DNA from: JAJYLM01 sp964547905 | Lineage (GTDB): Bacteria; JAMCPX01 | Direction: 5' to 3' | Assembly (NCBI GenBank): GCA_964547905.1 | Contig: CAZJPN010000054.1 | Span: 1 to 6,981 of the forward strand | Length of the DNA stretch: 6,981 nt | In this document: positions 1-6,344 of the stretch, in pieces | Layout of the letters: every line of letters starts with the position of its first letter | Numbering within the stretch: position 1 is the stretch's first letter | The notes under the pieces: generated by a model | The model's input: the letters and a program-made list of their open reading frames with translations, nothing else | Database searches by the model: none | Told to the model about the DNA's origin: nothing | Translations under genes and position numbers: made by a program

Positions 1-33
1 ATATATCGTTTTTTATATAATCTCTGAAATTTT

Positions 34-342
34 TCAATGTATACCTGCGTTAGACGCATCCTTTTTTGTCTGGTAAACTTCGATCAAAATCCTCGATGCA
101 GCTCCTCTTCCTATAGCAGCCTTCGTACCTTCAGAAGATACAATTATAGGCCCGCCTGAAGCATTGACGACCTTTATCTTGCTTCCGGCGCGTATACCTA
201 TATTGATAAGTTTTTTTATGAACCCCATTCCACCGGCAACCTGTTTTACAATCCCTTCCTGCCCCGATTTCATAGTGCTTAGCGGAATGAGGGGGGGCTG
301 CTCTTTTTTGTTTATTTCAAATTTGTCCTTGTCTGTTTCCAT
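34..342 (-). CDS. FeoA-domain protein (ferrous iron transport accessory)
   Basis: A 102-residue protein with one FeoA (SH3-like) domain at about residues 19-91. The family pattern is visible: a Pro-Leu-Ser start (PLSTMKSGQEG), a Gly-Gly turn, then a stretch in the position of the usual R-L-x-x-L-G-I (here IKKLINIGIRAG), and a final strand with RGAASRILIE. FeoA proteins are small cytoplasmic partners of the ferrous-iron permease FeoB. The same fold also occurs at the C-terminus of DtxR-type regulators, but no HTH is present here. A charged 18-residue N-terminal extension (METDKDKFEINKK) precedes the domain. The ATG at 342 has no clear Shine-Dalgarno; the next Met (residue 24) lies inside the domain, so I keep the upstream start. 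A feoB could follow to the left but is outside the window, so I give no gene symbol. A promoter and Fur-like site lie immediately upstream. Confidence 0.85.
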   Translation of the reverse strand: METDKDKFEINKKEQPPLIPLSTMKSGQEGIVKQVAGGMGFIKKLINIGIRAGSKIKVVNASGGPIIVSSEGTKAAIGRGAASRILIEVYQTKKDASNAGIH

Positions 343-348
343 ACATTT

Positions 349-377
349 TTGATAATGATTTTCAACAGCAATGTCAA
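349..377 (-). promoter_or_regulatory. Putative sigma70-type promoter of the feoA-like gene
   Basis: Reading the minus strand, TTGACA (377-372) is followed after exactly 17 bases by TATCAA (354-349). The -35 is a perfect consensus and the -10 matches 4 of 6 positions. The predicted transcription start falls at about 342, on the annotated ATG itself, which would make the message leaderless or nearly so. This fits the missing Shine-Dalgarno but is inference. Confidence 0.45.
351..369. promoter_or_regulatory. Fur-box-like operator upstream of feoA-like gene
   Basis: The 19-mer GATAATGATTTTCAACAGC matches the classical Fur box GATAATGATAATCATTATC at 14 of 19 positions, including an unbroken GATAATGAT at the left. 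It overlaps the proposed -10 element, where a repressor would block transcription. The placement in front of an iron-transport accessory gene makes Fur control plausible. The right half-site is poor, so this remains a prediction. Confidence 0.5.
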
Positions 378-528
378 CAGTTGTTTTAAGATCGACATAA
401 TATTACGGAACAAAAGATAGACCGTCTCGTTGATAATTAAAAAGACTATATTTGATATGCTTAAAGACAACGAACCATTATTGTTTATATACTTTCTTAA
501 AAACTTGACTTTGATAAAGCCGGATATT

Positions 529-533
529 AGGTG
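529..533 (+). promoter_or_regulatory. Ribosome binding site of the glycosyltransferase gene
   Basis: AGGTG ends 8 bases before the ATG at 542 and supports that start. The nearer GGGA (537-540) is only one base from the ATG and cannot serve. I see no convincing -35/-10 pair for this gene in 343-541. Confidence 0.45.
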
Positions 534-541
534 TTTGGGAT

Positions 542-2041
542 ATGCCTAAAGAAAAACCTTATGATAAAACGCAAAATGTGAAGAATATGGGCTTTGGATA
601 TGTATCTTCCAACGAATCAGGAATAAAATCTTCCTCTGCGGAATCAAAGATGAGACAGGTTAGCGGGCAGCAAAAAAACCCTTTGCTCAGTACCGATAAC
701 CAAGACATGACAGAAGCAGTCGCTTCAAAAGTAACAAATTTTTTAGACTTTATGCTCAAAGCAGGCATATTATCTATTATAGCGGTACTCGTATTTGCCT
801 CTCTTTATTTCGGTTCGTTCGTAAAAGTATGGGAGATTACTATAGCACGCGGGAAGGTCTTCAGTTTTTTCACGTATGCCTCTATAAGTTATTCCGCAAT
901 AACACTTCTATATCTGCTTTTCAGAACTTTTTTGTGGTTGAAGTATAAACCTTACACTATAAAACAGGATGCCCAGCTACCCTTTGTCAGTGTTATCATA
1001 CCCGCATACAACGAAGGCATGCTTGTAGAAAAGGCAATCAAAGCCTCTGTGGAATCCGATTATCCGCGTAATAAATTAGAGGTGATATGTGTTGATGATG
1101 GTTCAAAGGATGACACATTTCTCTATATGCAGAAGGCGAAAGCAAGGTATCCCGATAATGTTACTCTCATAAAACTGCCTCATAATATGGGTAAACGTCA
1201 TGCCTTATACAATGGATTTAAAAAAGCAAAGGGGAATATATTCGTAACCATAGATTCCGATTCTATAATAGAGAAGGGCTCTCTTACCCATATCGTTGCG
1301 CCGTTTTTGAGAAACGAACAAATCGGTGCGGTAGCAGGTAACGTAAAGGTATTGAACAAGCATGAAGGCATAGTACCAAAGATGCTCGGTGTAAGTTTTA
1401 TACTGTCTTTTGATTTCACAAGGGCATGTCAGTCTACCTACGGCGCTGTTCTGTGCTGCCCTGGTGCGTTCTCGGCGTACAGAGCCAAAGTTGTAAAGCA
1501 GGTTATGGAACAATGGCTTAACGAGATGTTTCTTGGGGAGGTATGCACGTACGGTGAGGATAGGGCGCTTACAAACATGATACTACGGAAAGGATTTTAT
1601 ACAACATATCAAAACAGTGCAGTTGTACGCACACAGGTCCCAACGAACTACAATAAACTCTCCAAAATGTATCTAAGGTGGGAAAGAAGCAACATAAGGG
1701 AGTCCATCATCCTATCAACTTTTATTCTGAAGAAGTACAGGAAAAAGCATAGAGTGCTGCCGTTTATTAATTTTGTAATTGTGAACCTACGTTACCCATT
1801 TCAGTATTATGCAATAATGTTCCTCTTCGTAAATCTTGTAATGTATCCGGCAAACATATTCAGATATCTTTCCGTTGTAGGGGTGATTTCACTTGTGTAT
1901 ATGATATACTACATCCGCGCTGAAAAGAATTCGGATTTTATTTATGGTGTTCTGTATTCCTATTTTTCCATATTTACGCTGCAGTGGATATTTCCTTATG
2001 CCGTTGCAACATTAAAAAGCAAATCCTGGATGACGAGGTAG
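542..2041 (+). CDS. Membrane family 2 glycosyltransferase, processive polysaccharide synthase type
   Basis: This 499-residue protein has the layout of hyaluronan, chitin (NodC) and poly-GlcNAc synthases. After a polar Ser/Gln-rich cytoplasmic leader (1-70) come two membrane segments (about 72-95 and 108-133). A GT-A catalytic domain (147-390) follows, then several C-terminal membrane segments (about 405-490). Visible motifs are VSVIIPAYNE (149-158), the nucleotide-binding DDGSKDD (185-191), the metal-binding DSD (238-240), the acceptor-region CCPGAFSAYR (305-314) and GED with the catalytic-base Asp (338-340). It should polymerise a sugar from a UDP- or GDP-donor at the inner membrane and perhaps export the chain. 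The product cannot be read from sequence. The usual Q-x-x-R-W is MYLRW (376-380), so the Gln is missing although R-W and the following RES are kept. It stands alone in its operon in this window, and no PgaD-like or c-di-GMP-binding partner gene is seen. Confidence 0.85.
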   Translation: MPKEKPYDKTQNVKNMGFGYVSSNESGIKSSSAESKMRQVSGQQKNPLLSTDNQDMTEAVASKVTNFLDFMLKAGILSIIAVLVFASLYFGSFVKVWEITIARGKVFSFFTYASISYSAITLLYLLFRTFLWLKYKPYTIKQDAQLPFVSVIIPAYNEGMLVEKAIKASVESDYPRNKLEVICVDDGSKDDTFLYMQKAKARYPDNVTLIKLPHNMGKRHALYNGFKKAKGNIFVTIDSDSIIEKGSLTHIVAPFLRNEQIGAVAGNVKVLNKHEGIVPKMLGVSFILSFDFTRACQSTYGAVLCCPGAFSAYRAKVVKQVMEQWLNEMFLGEVCTYGEDRALTNMILRKGFYTTYQNSAVVRTQVPTNYNKLSKMYLRWERSNIRESIILSTFILKKYRKKHRVLPFINFVIVNLRYPFQYYAIMFLFVNLVMYPANIFRYLSVVGVISLVYMIYYIRAEKNSDFIYGVLYSYFSIFTLQWIFPYAVATLKSKSWMTR

Positions 2042-2070
2042 GCTATGCCTGACCTTTATTTGTTTTGTAA

Positions 2071-2140
2071 ACCCCGTTAGAAAGTCAGCCAAAGGCGAAT
2101 CAGTCCTCTGGCTGAACATGGTGGGGCTTTCTAACGGGGT
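2071..2140. repeat. 70-base compound palindrome (REP/MITE-like or structured RNA element)
   Basis: A perfect 14-base outer stem, ACCCCGTTAGAAAG (2071-2084) with CTTTCTAACGGGGT (2127-2140), encloses an inner stem TCAGCCA (2085-2091) with TGGCTGA (2109-2115). The inner stem is extended past one A-C mismatch by AGG/CCT (2093-2095 with 2105-2107) around a 9-base loop. The right side carries an 11-base bulge, ACATGGTGGGG (2116-2126). It starts 30 bases after the glycosyltransferase stop. Neither strand has a T-run after the stem (plus continues AAAAATAA), so a standard intrinsic terminator is unlikely. Its G+C-rich stem stands out from the AT-rich surroundings, as an inserted REP-type or miniature mobile element would. 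No flanking target duplication is obvious. Confidence 0.7.
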
Positions 2141-2409
2141 AAAAATAATCCGATATTCTTTTGTTTATAGTGTTGTAGGTATTTGTTAATATGTAATGCA
2201 GCAATTCATAAATCACTCCGAACAATATAAAAGTAAATTTTATAACCCACATAATTTTAACCTCTACATTAAAGAGGAAGCATCTTTTATGCCACAAACA
2301 AAATCTCTATTTTTTAAAGTGTTACCATAATTCATGTGATTTTATTTTATATTCATTGTTATTAAAACATCACATGTTGAACTATAACCAATAAAACAGG
2401 GGTAATGAT

Positions 2410-2452
2410 GGTATTAATCGTATAATATTAGTTTTTTTCAAACTAAAATACC
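2410..2452. repeat. Weak dyad in the AT-rich gap before the kinase operon
   Basis: A perfect 7-base hairpin, TTAGTTT (2428-2434) and AAACTAA (2440-2446) with a 5-base loop, sits inside an outer 6-base match GGTATT (2410-2415) / AATACC (2447-2452). It ends about 60 bases before the proposed promoter. It could be an operator, or chance in AT-rich DNA. The remainder of 2141-2510 shows no gene I can support. Confidence 0.3.
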
Positions 2453-2510
2453 ACTCTTTTATGTTGAAATTTATCCATACTGTGCAGAAAAAGCTTGCTT
2501 TTGATTATTT

Positions 2511-2538
2511 TTGACAATATAAAGTCGAATAATATAGA
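2511..2538 (+). promoter_or_regulatory. Putative sigma70-type promoter of the kinase/HD-GYP operon
   Basis: A consensus -35 TTGACA (2511-2516) is followed after a 16-base spacer by TATAGA (2533-2538), a good -10. The transcript would start near 2545, leaving a leader of about 60 bases before the TTG start at 2608. Confidence 0.5.
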
Positions 2539-2595
2539 ACTAATCATATAAATTATATTGCAGTGTTTAGAACTACACGGATTTTTTATTTTATT

Positions 2596-2603
2596 AAAGA
2601 GGT
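2596..2603 (+). promoter_or_regulatory. Strong ribosome binding site deciding the kinase start (TTG 2608)
   Basis: AAAGAGGT places AGAGG five bases before the TTG at 2608. The alternative in-frame GTG at 2563 has only AT-rich sequence and no Shine-Dalgarno in front of it. This argues for the shorter, 731-residue kinase. Confidence 0.65.
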
Positions 2604-2607
2604 TCTA

Positions 2608-4803
2608 TTGAAAAAGCATGCACAACATGTTTATATATTCTTGAGCTTAATAATAGTATTGTTGGTTATTATAATAGGGCTGAGGTCGTATGACATTCAA
2701 TTGCTCACAAGGAATGAGAGACTCGATTCGGCTGCCCATACGGAAAGTACTATAATTGATGATGTTCTTGTTTCAATAAATTCCACCCCAGGGCCGAGTG
2801 TTTCTGAAAAATCCATATCGGGTCTCAAGCAGAACCTTCATTTGCTCATGAGATATGCCAATCCAGATCCCGAATCCATGCGTATTTTGAATAGTATAAA
2901 TACCGATATAGACAGATTGAAAGAAGGATTGGCATCATCCAACAGATCGGAAGTTGACAGCACGGGGTTTACTATAAATAAAAATCTTGATGTGTTTTTA
3001 CAGAAGCAGAAATCAATAAAAGACAACAGCATACATAATCTTTATTTTATAACGACTGTTCTATTATCTTTTATAATTATAGGACTTTTGTTTTCCATAT
3101 ACTACCTTTACCGCGTCATCTTTTTACCTATAAGGAAATTAATTCCAATACTACAATCTGTCGAAAAGGGAGACCTTTCGCAAAGGGCGGATATAAAAGT
3201 CAAAGGCTCACTTGCTGAGATGGGGCATTCCATTAACAATATGATCTCAAGCCTGCAGTTGTACACGGAACAACTTGAAGCAATGGTAGAGGACAGGACA
3301 AGAGACCTCAAGCACAAGGAATTCTATATCAACAATATGCACGACGGCTTATGCGTGCTTGACAAAGACAACAAGATAACCGATGTTAACCCGGCATTAA
3401 CACAGATGCTTGGCTATACCAGAGAAGAGCTTATCGGCAGATCAATGTTTGATTTATTCGATGAGGAAAATAAAAAAATACTTGCGGCTGAATTCGAAAA
3501 GCGAGCCAAAGGTGAATCATCGATATACGAGATCAATATAACCACAAAAGATCATACCAATATACCCATCATTACGAGCGGCGCACCTATTATAGAGGAT
3601 GGTGTGCTTGTCGGCAAGATCGGGATCTTTACAGATATAAACTTTCTTAAAGCATTGCAGACAGAATTGGAATTTAAAAACATGGAACTTGAAAAAGCGA
3701 ACAGGGCAAAATCTGATTTTCTTGCGAGCATGTCACACGAACTGCGTACGCCTTTGAATGCGATTATGGGGTTTTCAGAGGTACTGCTTGAACGGAATTT
3801 TGGAGAGTTAAATCAGAAACAGGAAGAGTATATAAAGGATGTGTTTGAGGCGGGTGAGCATCTCCTTTTGCTGATAAATGATATTCTCGATCTTGCGCGA
3901 GTGGAATCAGGACAGATGATATTCGAACCATCAGAATTTTATGTTCGTGATGTTGTTGAGCAAAGCATTACCATGATCAAAGAGCGTGCATTACGACATT
4001 ATATAAATCTATCTCAGAAAATCTCCCCGGATGTAACTACAGTCTATGCAGATGAAAGGAAATTAAAACAGGTCATTTACAATCTTCTGACCAATGCGAT
4101 CAAATTCACGCCGGATAACGGGAGTATATCGCTTATCGTGAGTAAAGCGGATAAAGATGTCATGTTCAGCATAGAGGATACAGGCATTGGTATCCCTGAA
4201 GAGGCGTTGTCCAAGCTGTTTTATCCATTTTCCCAGATCAGGTTATTACATCCATCCGTACACGAAGGCACAGGCCTGGGTCTTTCCATAGTAAAGGCAA
4301 TCATAGAGTTGCATGGGGGTAAGATATGGGTTGAAAGCAAGGTAGGGAAAGGCAGTAAATTCACCTTTTCAATCCCCTCAAACATAAAACATGGTTCTGT
4401 GCCTCTGCAAGATCTTACCAGGAAACAAAGAATAGACGGCAACCATATACTTGTTACCGAGGATGACAAAGCTATAGCAAAACTCATGAAAGGATACCTT
4501 CAGGAAGCAGGTTATAAAGTAGATGTTGCATACGATGGAGAACAAGCATTGGCAATGGCAAGGGATTTAAAACCAAATATAATTACACTTAATCTTTCTA
4601 TTCCTAAGAAGAATGGCTGGATGGTTCTTAAATCATTACAAGCAGATCCGGATACAAAGGACATACCTGTAATGATTATTTCGTCCATAGAAGAGGGCAA
4701 GGAGGCATTGAAGCTTGGTGCATCATCGTTTATATTAAAGCCGATTGACAGGCCAACCCTGTTAAATGAGATTTACAGGATTTGCGGAAAGAGGGCGCAA
4801 TGA
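2608..4803 (+). CDS. Membrane hybrid sensor histidine kinase (HAMP-PAS-HisKA-HATPase-REC)
   Basis: A 731-residue inner-membrane sensor kinase, numbered from TTG 2608 (a GTG at 2563 would add 15 residues). Segments in order: TM1 (7-25); a periplasmic sensor of about 118 residues with no recognised fold; TM2 (144-172); HAMP (173-230); PAS (237-355); HisKA with phospho-acceptor His377 in SMSHELRTPLN; and HATPase with N box (Asn492, Asn496), G1 DTGIGI (524-529) and G2 GTGLGLS (554-560). All kinase catalytic motifs are intact. A C-terminal receiver (613-727) keeps the acidic cluster EDD (618-620) and Lys711, but the phospho-acceptor Asp is Asn662 (ITLNLSIP, codon AAT at 4591-4593). It therefore cannot take phosphate in the usual way. 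The stop overlaps the ATG of the next gene (ATGA), which is its likely phosphorylation target. The signal is unknown. Confidence 0.9.
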   Translation: MKKHAQHVYIFLSLIIVLLVIIIGLRSYDIQLLTRNERLDSAAHTESTIIDDVLVSINSTPGPSVSEKSISGLKQNLHLLMRYANPDPESMRILNSINTDIDRLKEGLASSNRSEVDSTGFTINKNLDVFLQKQKSIKDNSIHNLYFITTVLLSFIIIGLLFSIYYLYRVIFLPIRKLIPILQSVEKGDLSQRADIKVKGSLAEMGHSINNMISSLQLYTEQLEAMVEDRTRDLKHKEFYINNMHDGLCVLDKDNKITDVNPALTQMLGYTREELIGRSMFDLFDEENKKILAAEFEKRAKGESSIYEINITTKDHTNIPIITSGAPIIEDGVLVGKIGIFTDINFLKALQTELEFKNMELEKANRAKSDFLASMSHELRTPLNAIMGFSEVLLERNFGELNQKQEEYIKDVFEAGEHLLLLINDILDLARVESGQMIFEPSEFYVRDVVEQSITMIKERALRHYINLSQKISPDVTTVYADERKLKQVIYNLLTNAIKFTPDNGSISLIVSKADKDVMFSIEDTGIGIPEEALSKLFYPFSQIRLLHPSVHEGTGLGLSIVKAIIELHGGKIWVESKVGKGSKFTFSIPSNIKHGSVPLQDLTRKQRIDGNHILVTEDDKAIAKLMKGYLQEAGYKVDVAYDGEQALAMARDLKPNIITLNLSIPKKNGWMVLKSLQADPDTKDIPVMIISSIEEGKEALKLGASSFILKPIDRPTLLNEIYRICGKRAQ
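4790..4795 (+). promoter_or_regulatory. Ribosome binding site of the HD-GYP regulator, inside the kinase gene
   Basis: AGAGGG lies four bases before the ATG at 4800, within the last codons of the kinase. It selects this ATG over the in-frame TTG at 4782 and fits translational coupling of the two proteins. Confidence 0.6.
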
Positions 4804-6215
4804 GAATACTCGTGGTCGAAGATGATCCCAAGAGCGCAAGGCTTATAAAGGATATACTCGAATTGCGCAGGTATGTTGTCATTGAGGCAAGTAACGGCTT
4901 ATCCGCCATGAGGATTATAAATGATCATATTCCGGATTTGATATTTATGGATATGAATTTGCCTGGTATGGACGGCATTACGCTTACAAGGCTCATAAAA
5001 ACAAGTTCTAAGACAGTTAACATCCCGGTAATAGCCCTTACAGCAGCGGCAATGAAAGGCGACAGAGATAGATTCGTCCAGGCAGGCTGTGATGATTATA
5101 TAAGCAAACCATTCCATGTTAAAGATGTGCTTGATGTGATAAAGAAGTACGCAAAGGCAGAGAAACAAAGAACCGCAATACATCCCCCTATTATACTTAT
5201 AGCCGACGATAGACCGGAAAATATAGAGTTGATAAGCGCGACACTTTCTCCAATGGGATACAATATTATAAAGGCAGCGAACGGTTTGCAAGCCATGGAA
5301 AAAATAAGAGCACTCCGTCCTGATATTGCTATGATCAATGTTTTTATGCCGGAGTTGAATGGTATAGAGGTATGCAAAAATATCAAATCGGACGAACGGT
5401 ACTCTTCAATACCCGTTATCATGATAACCGCCCTGGATGATGCGGATTCAAAGATGAAAGCCCTCTCCGTAGGTGCTGATGAATTCCTGACAAAACCCAT
5501 AGACAGGTATGAGCTCATTGTAAGGGTCGGAAACCTTTTAAAGGTAAAAAACCATATAGATAATCTGAACAATCAGATTGTCAAGAAGACGAAAGAACTA
5601 CAAAAGGCAATTGTGGAACTAAAAGATACAAATATCAATGTAATCTACAGGTTATCAAGGGCAGTTGAATATATAGATAATGATACGGGGAACCATAATA
5701 TAAGGGTAAGCAAGTATGTCATGAGCATAGCAGATGCAATGGGATTTACAAAAGAGGAGGTTGAGACGGTATCGATAGCAAGCTCATTACACGATATAGG
5801 AAAAATAGGTGTTCCTTCGTCCATACTGTTAAAACCCTCGAGCCTAACACCCGAAGAATTCGAACAGGTAAAGAAACATACGCAAATAGGCTCAAATATA
5901 TTAAGCAATTCCGGTTCGAAGTTACTCGATATGGCAGGGGTGATAGCACTTACACACCACGAGAGGATAGATGGAACAGGTTATCCTCAAGGATTGAAAA
6001 CAGACGGCATACCTTTGGAAGGAAGGATTACAGCAGTGGCCGATGTATTCGATTCCATGACCATAAAAAGGCCGTATAGGGATGCCATCCCTGTTGAGCA
6101 AACGGTTGAATATATAAAATCAAATACAGGCACACAATTTGATCCGCAGATTACGGATGCATTTATGAGGCATCTCAAAGATATCCTCGATATAAAGTAT
6201 ATGTTGAAAGAGTAA
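4800..6215 (+). CDS. Response regulator REC-REC-HD-GYP, predicted c-di-GMP phosphodiesterase
   Basis: A 471-residue cytoplasmic protein whose ATG at 4800 overlaps the kinase stop by four bases. REC1 (1-117) is complete: acidic E7 D8 D9, phospho-acceptor Asp51 (FMDMNLPGMDG), Thr81 and Lys103. REC2 (130-250) keeps D136/D137, Thr210 and Lys232 but has Asn180 (MINVFMPELNG) in place of Asp. A probable coiled-coil linker (245-285) leads to an HD-GYP domain (about 280-465). That domain has DTGNHNIRV (295-303), catalytic HD in HDIGK (His331-Asp332), His360, HHERIDGTGYP (386-396) and Asp415 in ADVFDSM. All hallmark metal ligands and the GYP loop are present, so hydrolysis of cyclic-di-GMP to pGpG/GMP is expected. 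Architecture is RpfG-like with an extra receiver. The kinase encoded just upstream is the natural phosphodonor for Asp51. No terminator is evident after the stop. Confidence 0.9.
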   Translation: MRILVVEDDPKSARLIKDILELRRYVVIEASNGLSAMRIINDHIPDLIFMDMNLPGMDGITLTRLIKTSSKTVNIPVIALTAAAMKGDRDRFVQAGCDDYISKPFHVKDVLDVIKKYAKAEKQRTAIHPPIILIADDRPENIELISATLSPMGYNIIKAANGLQAMEKIRALRPDIAMINVFMPELNGIEVCKNIKSDERYSSIPVIMITALDDADSKMKALSVGADEFLTKPIDRYELIVRVGNLLKVKNHIDNLNNQIVKKTKELQKAIVELKDTNINVIYRLSRAVEYIDNDTGNHNIRVSKYVMSIADAMGFTKEEVETVSIASSLHDIGKIGVPSSILLKPSSLTPEEFEQVKKHTQIGSNILSNSGSKLLDMAGVIALTHHERIDGTGYPQGLKTDGIPLEGRITAVADVFDSMTIKRPYRDAIPVEQTVEYIKSNTGTQFDPQITDAFMRHLKDILDIKYMLKE

Positions 6216-6257
6216 TATCAACGATAATAATTCCCCTTCTAAGTTTCCCTGTTTTTC

Positions 6258-6344
6258 AAATGCATTTTGGGGGTTAAGAATACCGGATTTCCCTAATACG
6301 GCCACAAGCGCTTTCGTTTTCTCTGGAAGGACATGTTCAAACAT
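6258..6344 (-). pseudogene. Truncated start of an AbiEii-type nucleotidyltransferase gene
   Basis: From ATG 6344 the first 29 codons (MFEHVLPEKTKALVAVLGKS, then GILNPQNAF) look like the N-terminus of nucleotidyltransferase AbiEii/AbiGii-toxin family proteins. In those, as I recall the family, this stretch leads directly into the Y-L-A-G-G-T-A-L catalytic motif. That motif is absent: after Phe at 6258 the frame continues with unrelated sequence and runs on opposite the 3' end of the HD-GYP gene. The catalytic core is missing from the whole window, so this is a remnant cut by a deletion or rearrangement near 6258. It overlaps the end of the upstream DUF6922-like gene by 52 bases in another frame, the arrangement expected of an intact pair. 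Family assignment is from recalled pattern, not a search. Confidence 0.6.

Noticed and set aside
164..352. Plus-strand open frame over the feoA-like gene.
   Set aside because: It is antisense to a clear FeoA domain and has no independent support.
2071..2140. The long palindrome as an intrinsic terminator of the glycosyltransferase gene.
   Set aside because: The plus strand after the stem is AAAAATAATC and the minus strand continues TTACAAAAC, so neither has the required T-run; Rho-type or attenuating effects are not excluded.
2100..2252. Minus-strand ORF of about 50 codons starting MWVIKFTFILFGVIYELL, with a possible AGAGG upstream, resembling a small membrane protein.
   Set aside because: Its last 13 or so codons read into the compound palindrome, the hydrophobicity is what AT-rich DNA gives by chance, and nothing about it is recognisable.
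5096..5572. A 158-codon minus-strand open frame opposite the HD-GYP regulator, and similar antisense frames elsewhere in the two large genes.
   Set aside because: They are antisense to well-supported conserved domains and carry no recognisable family pattern or start signals.
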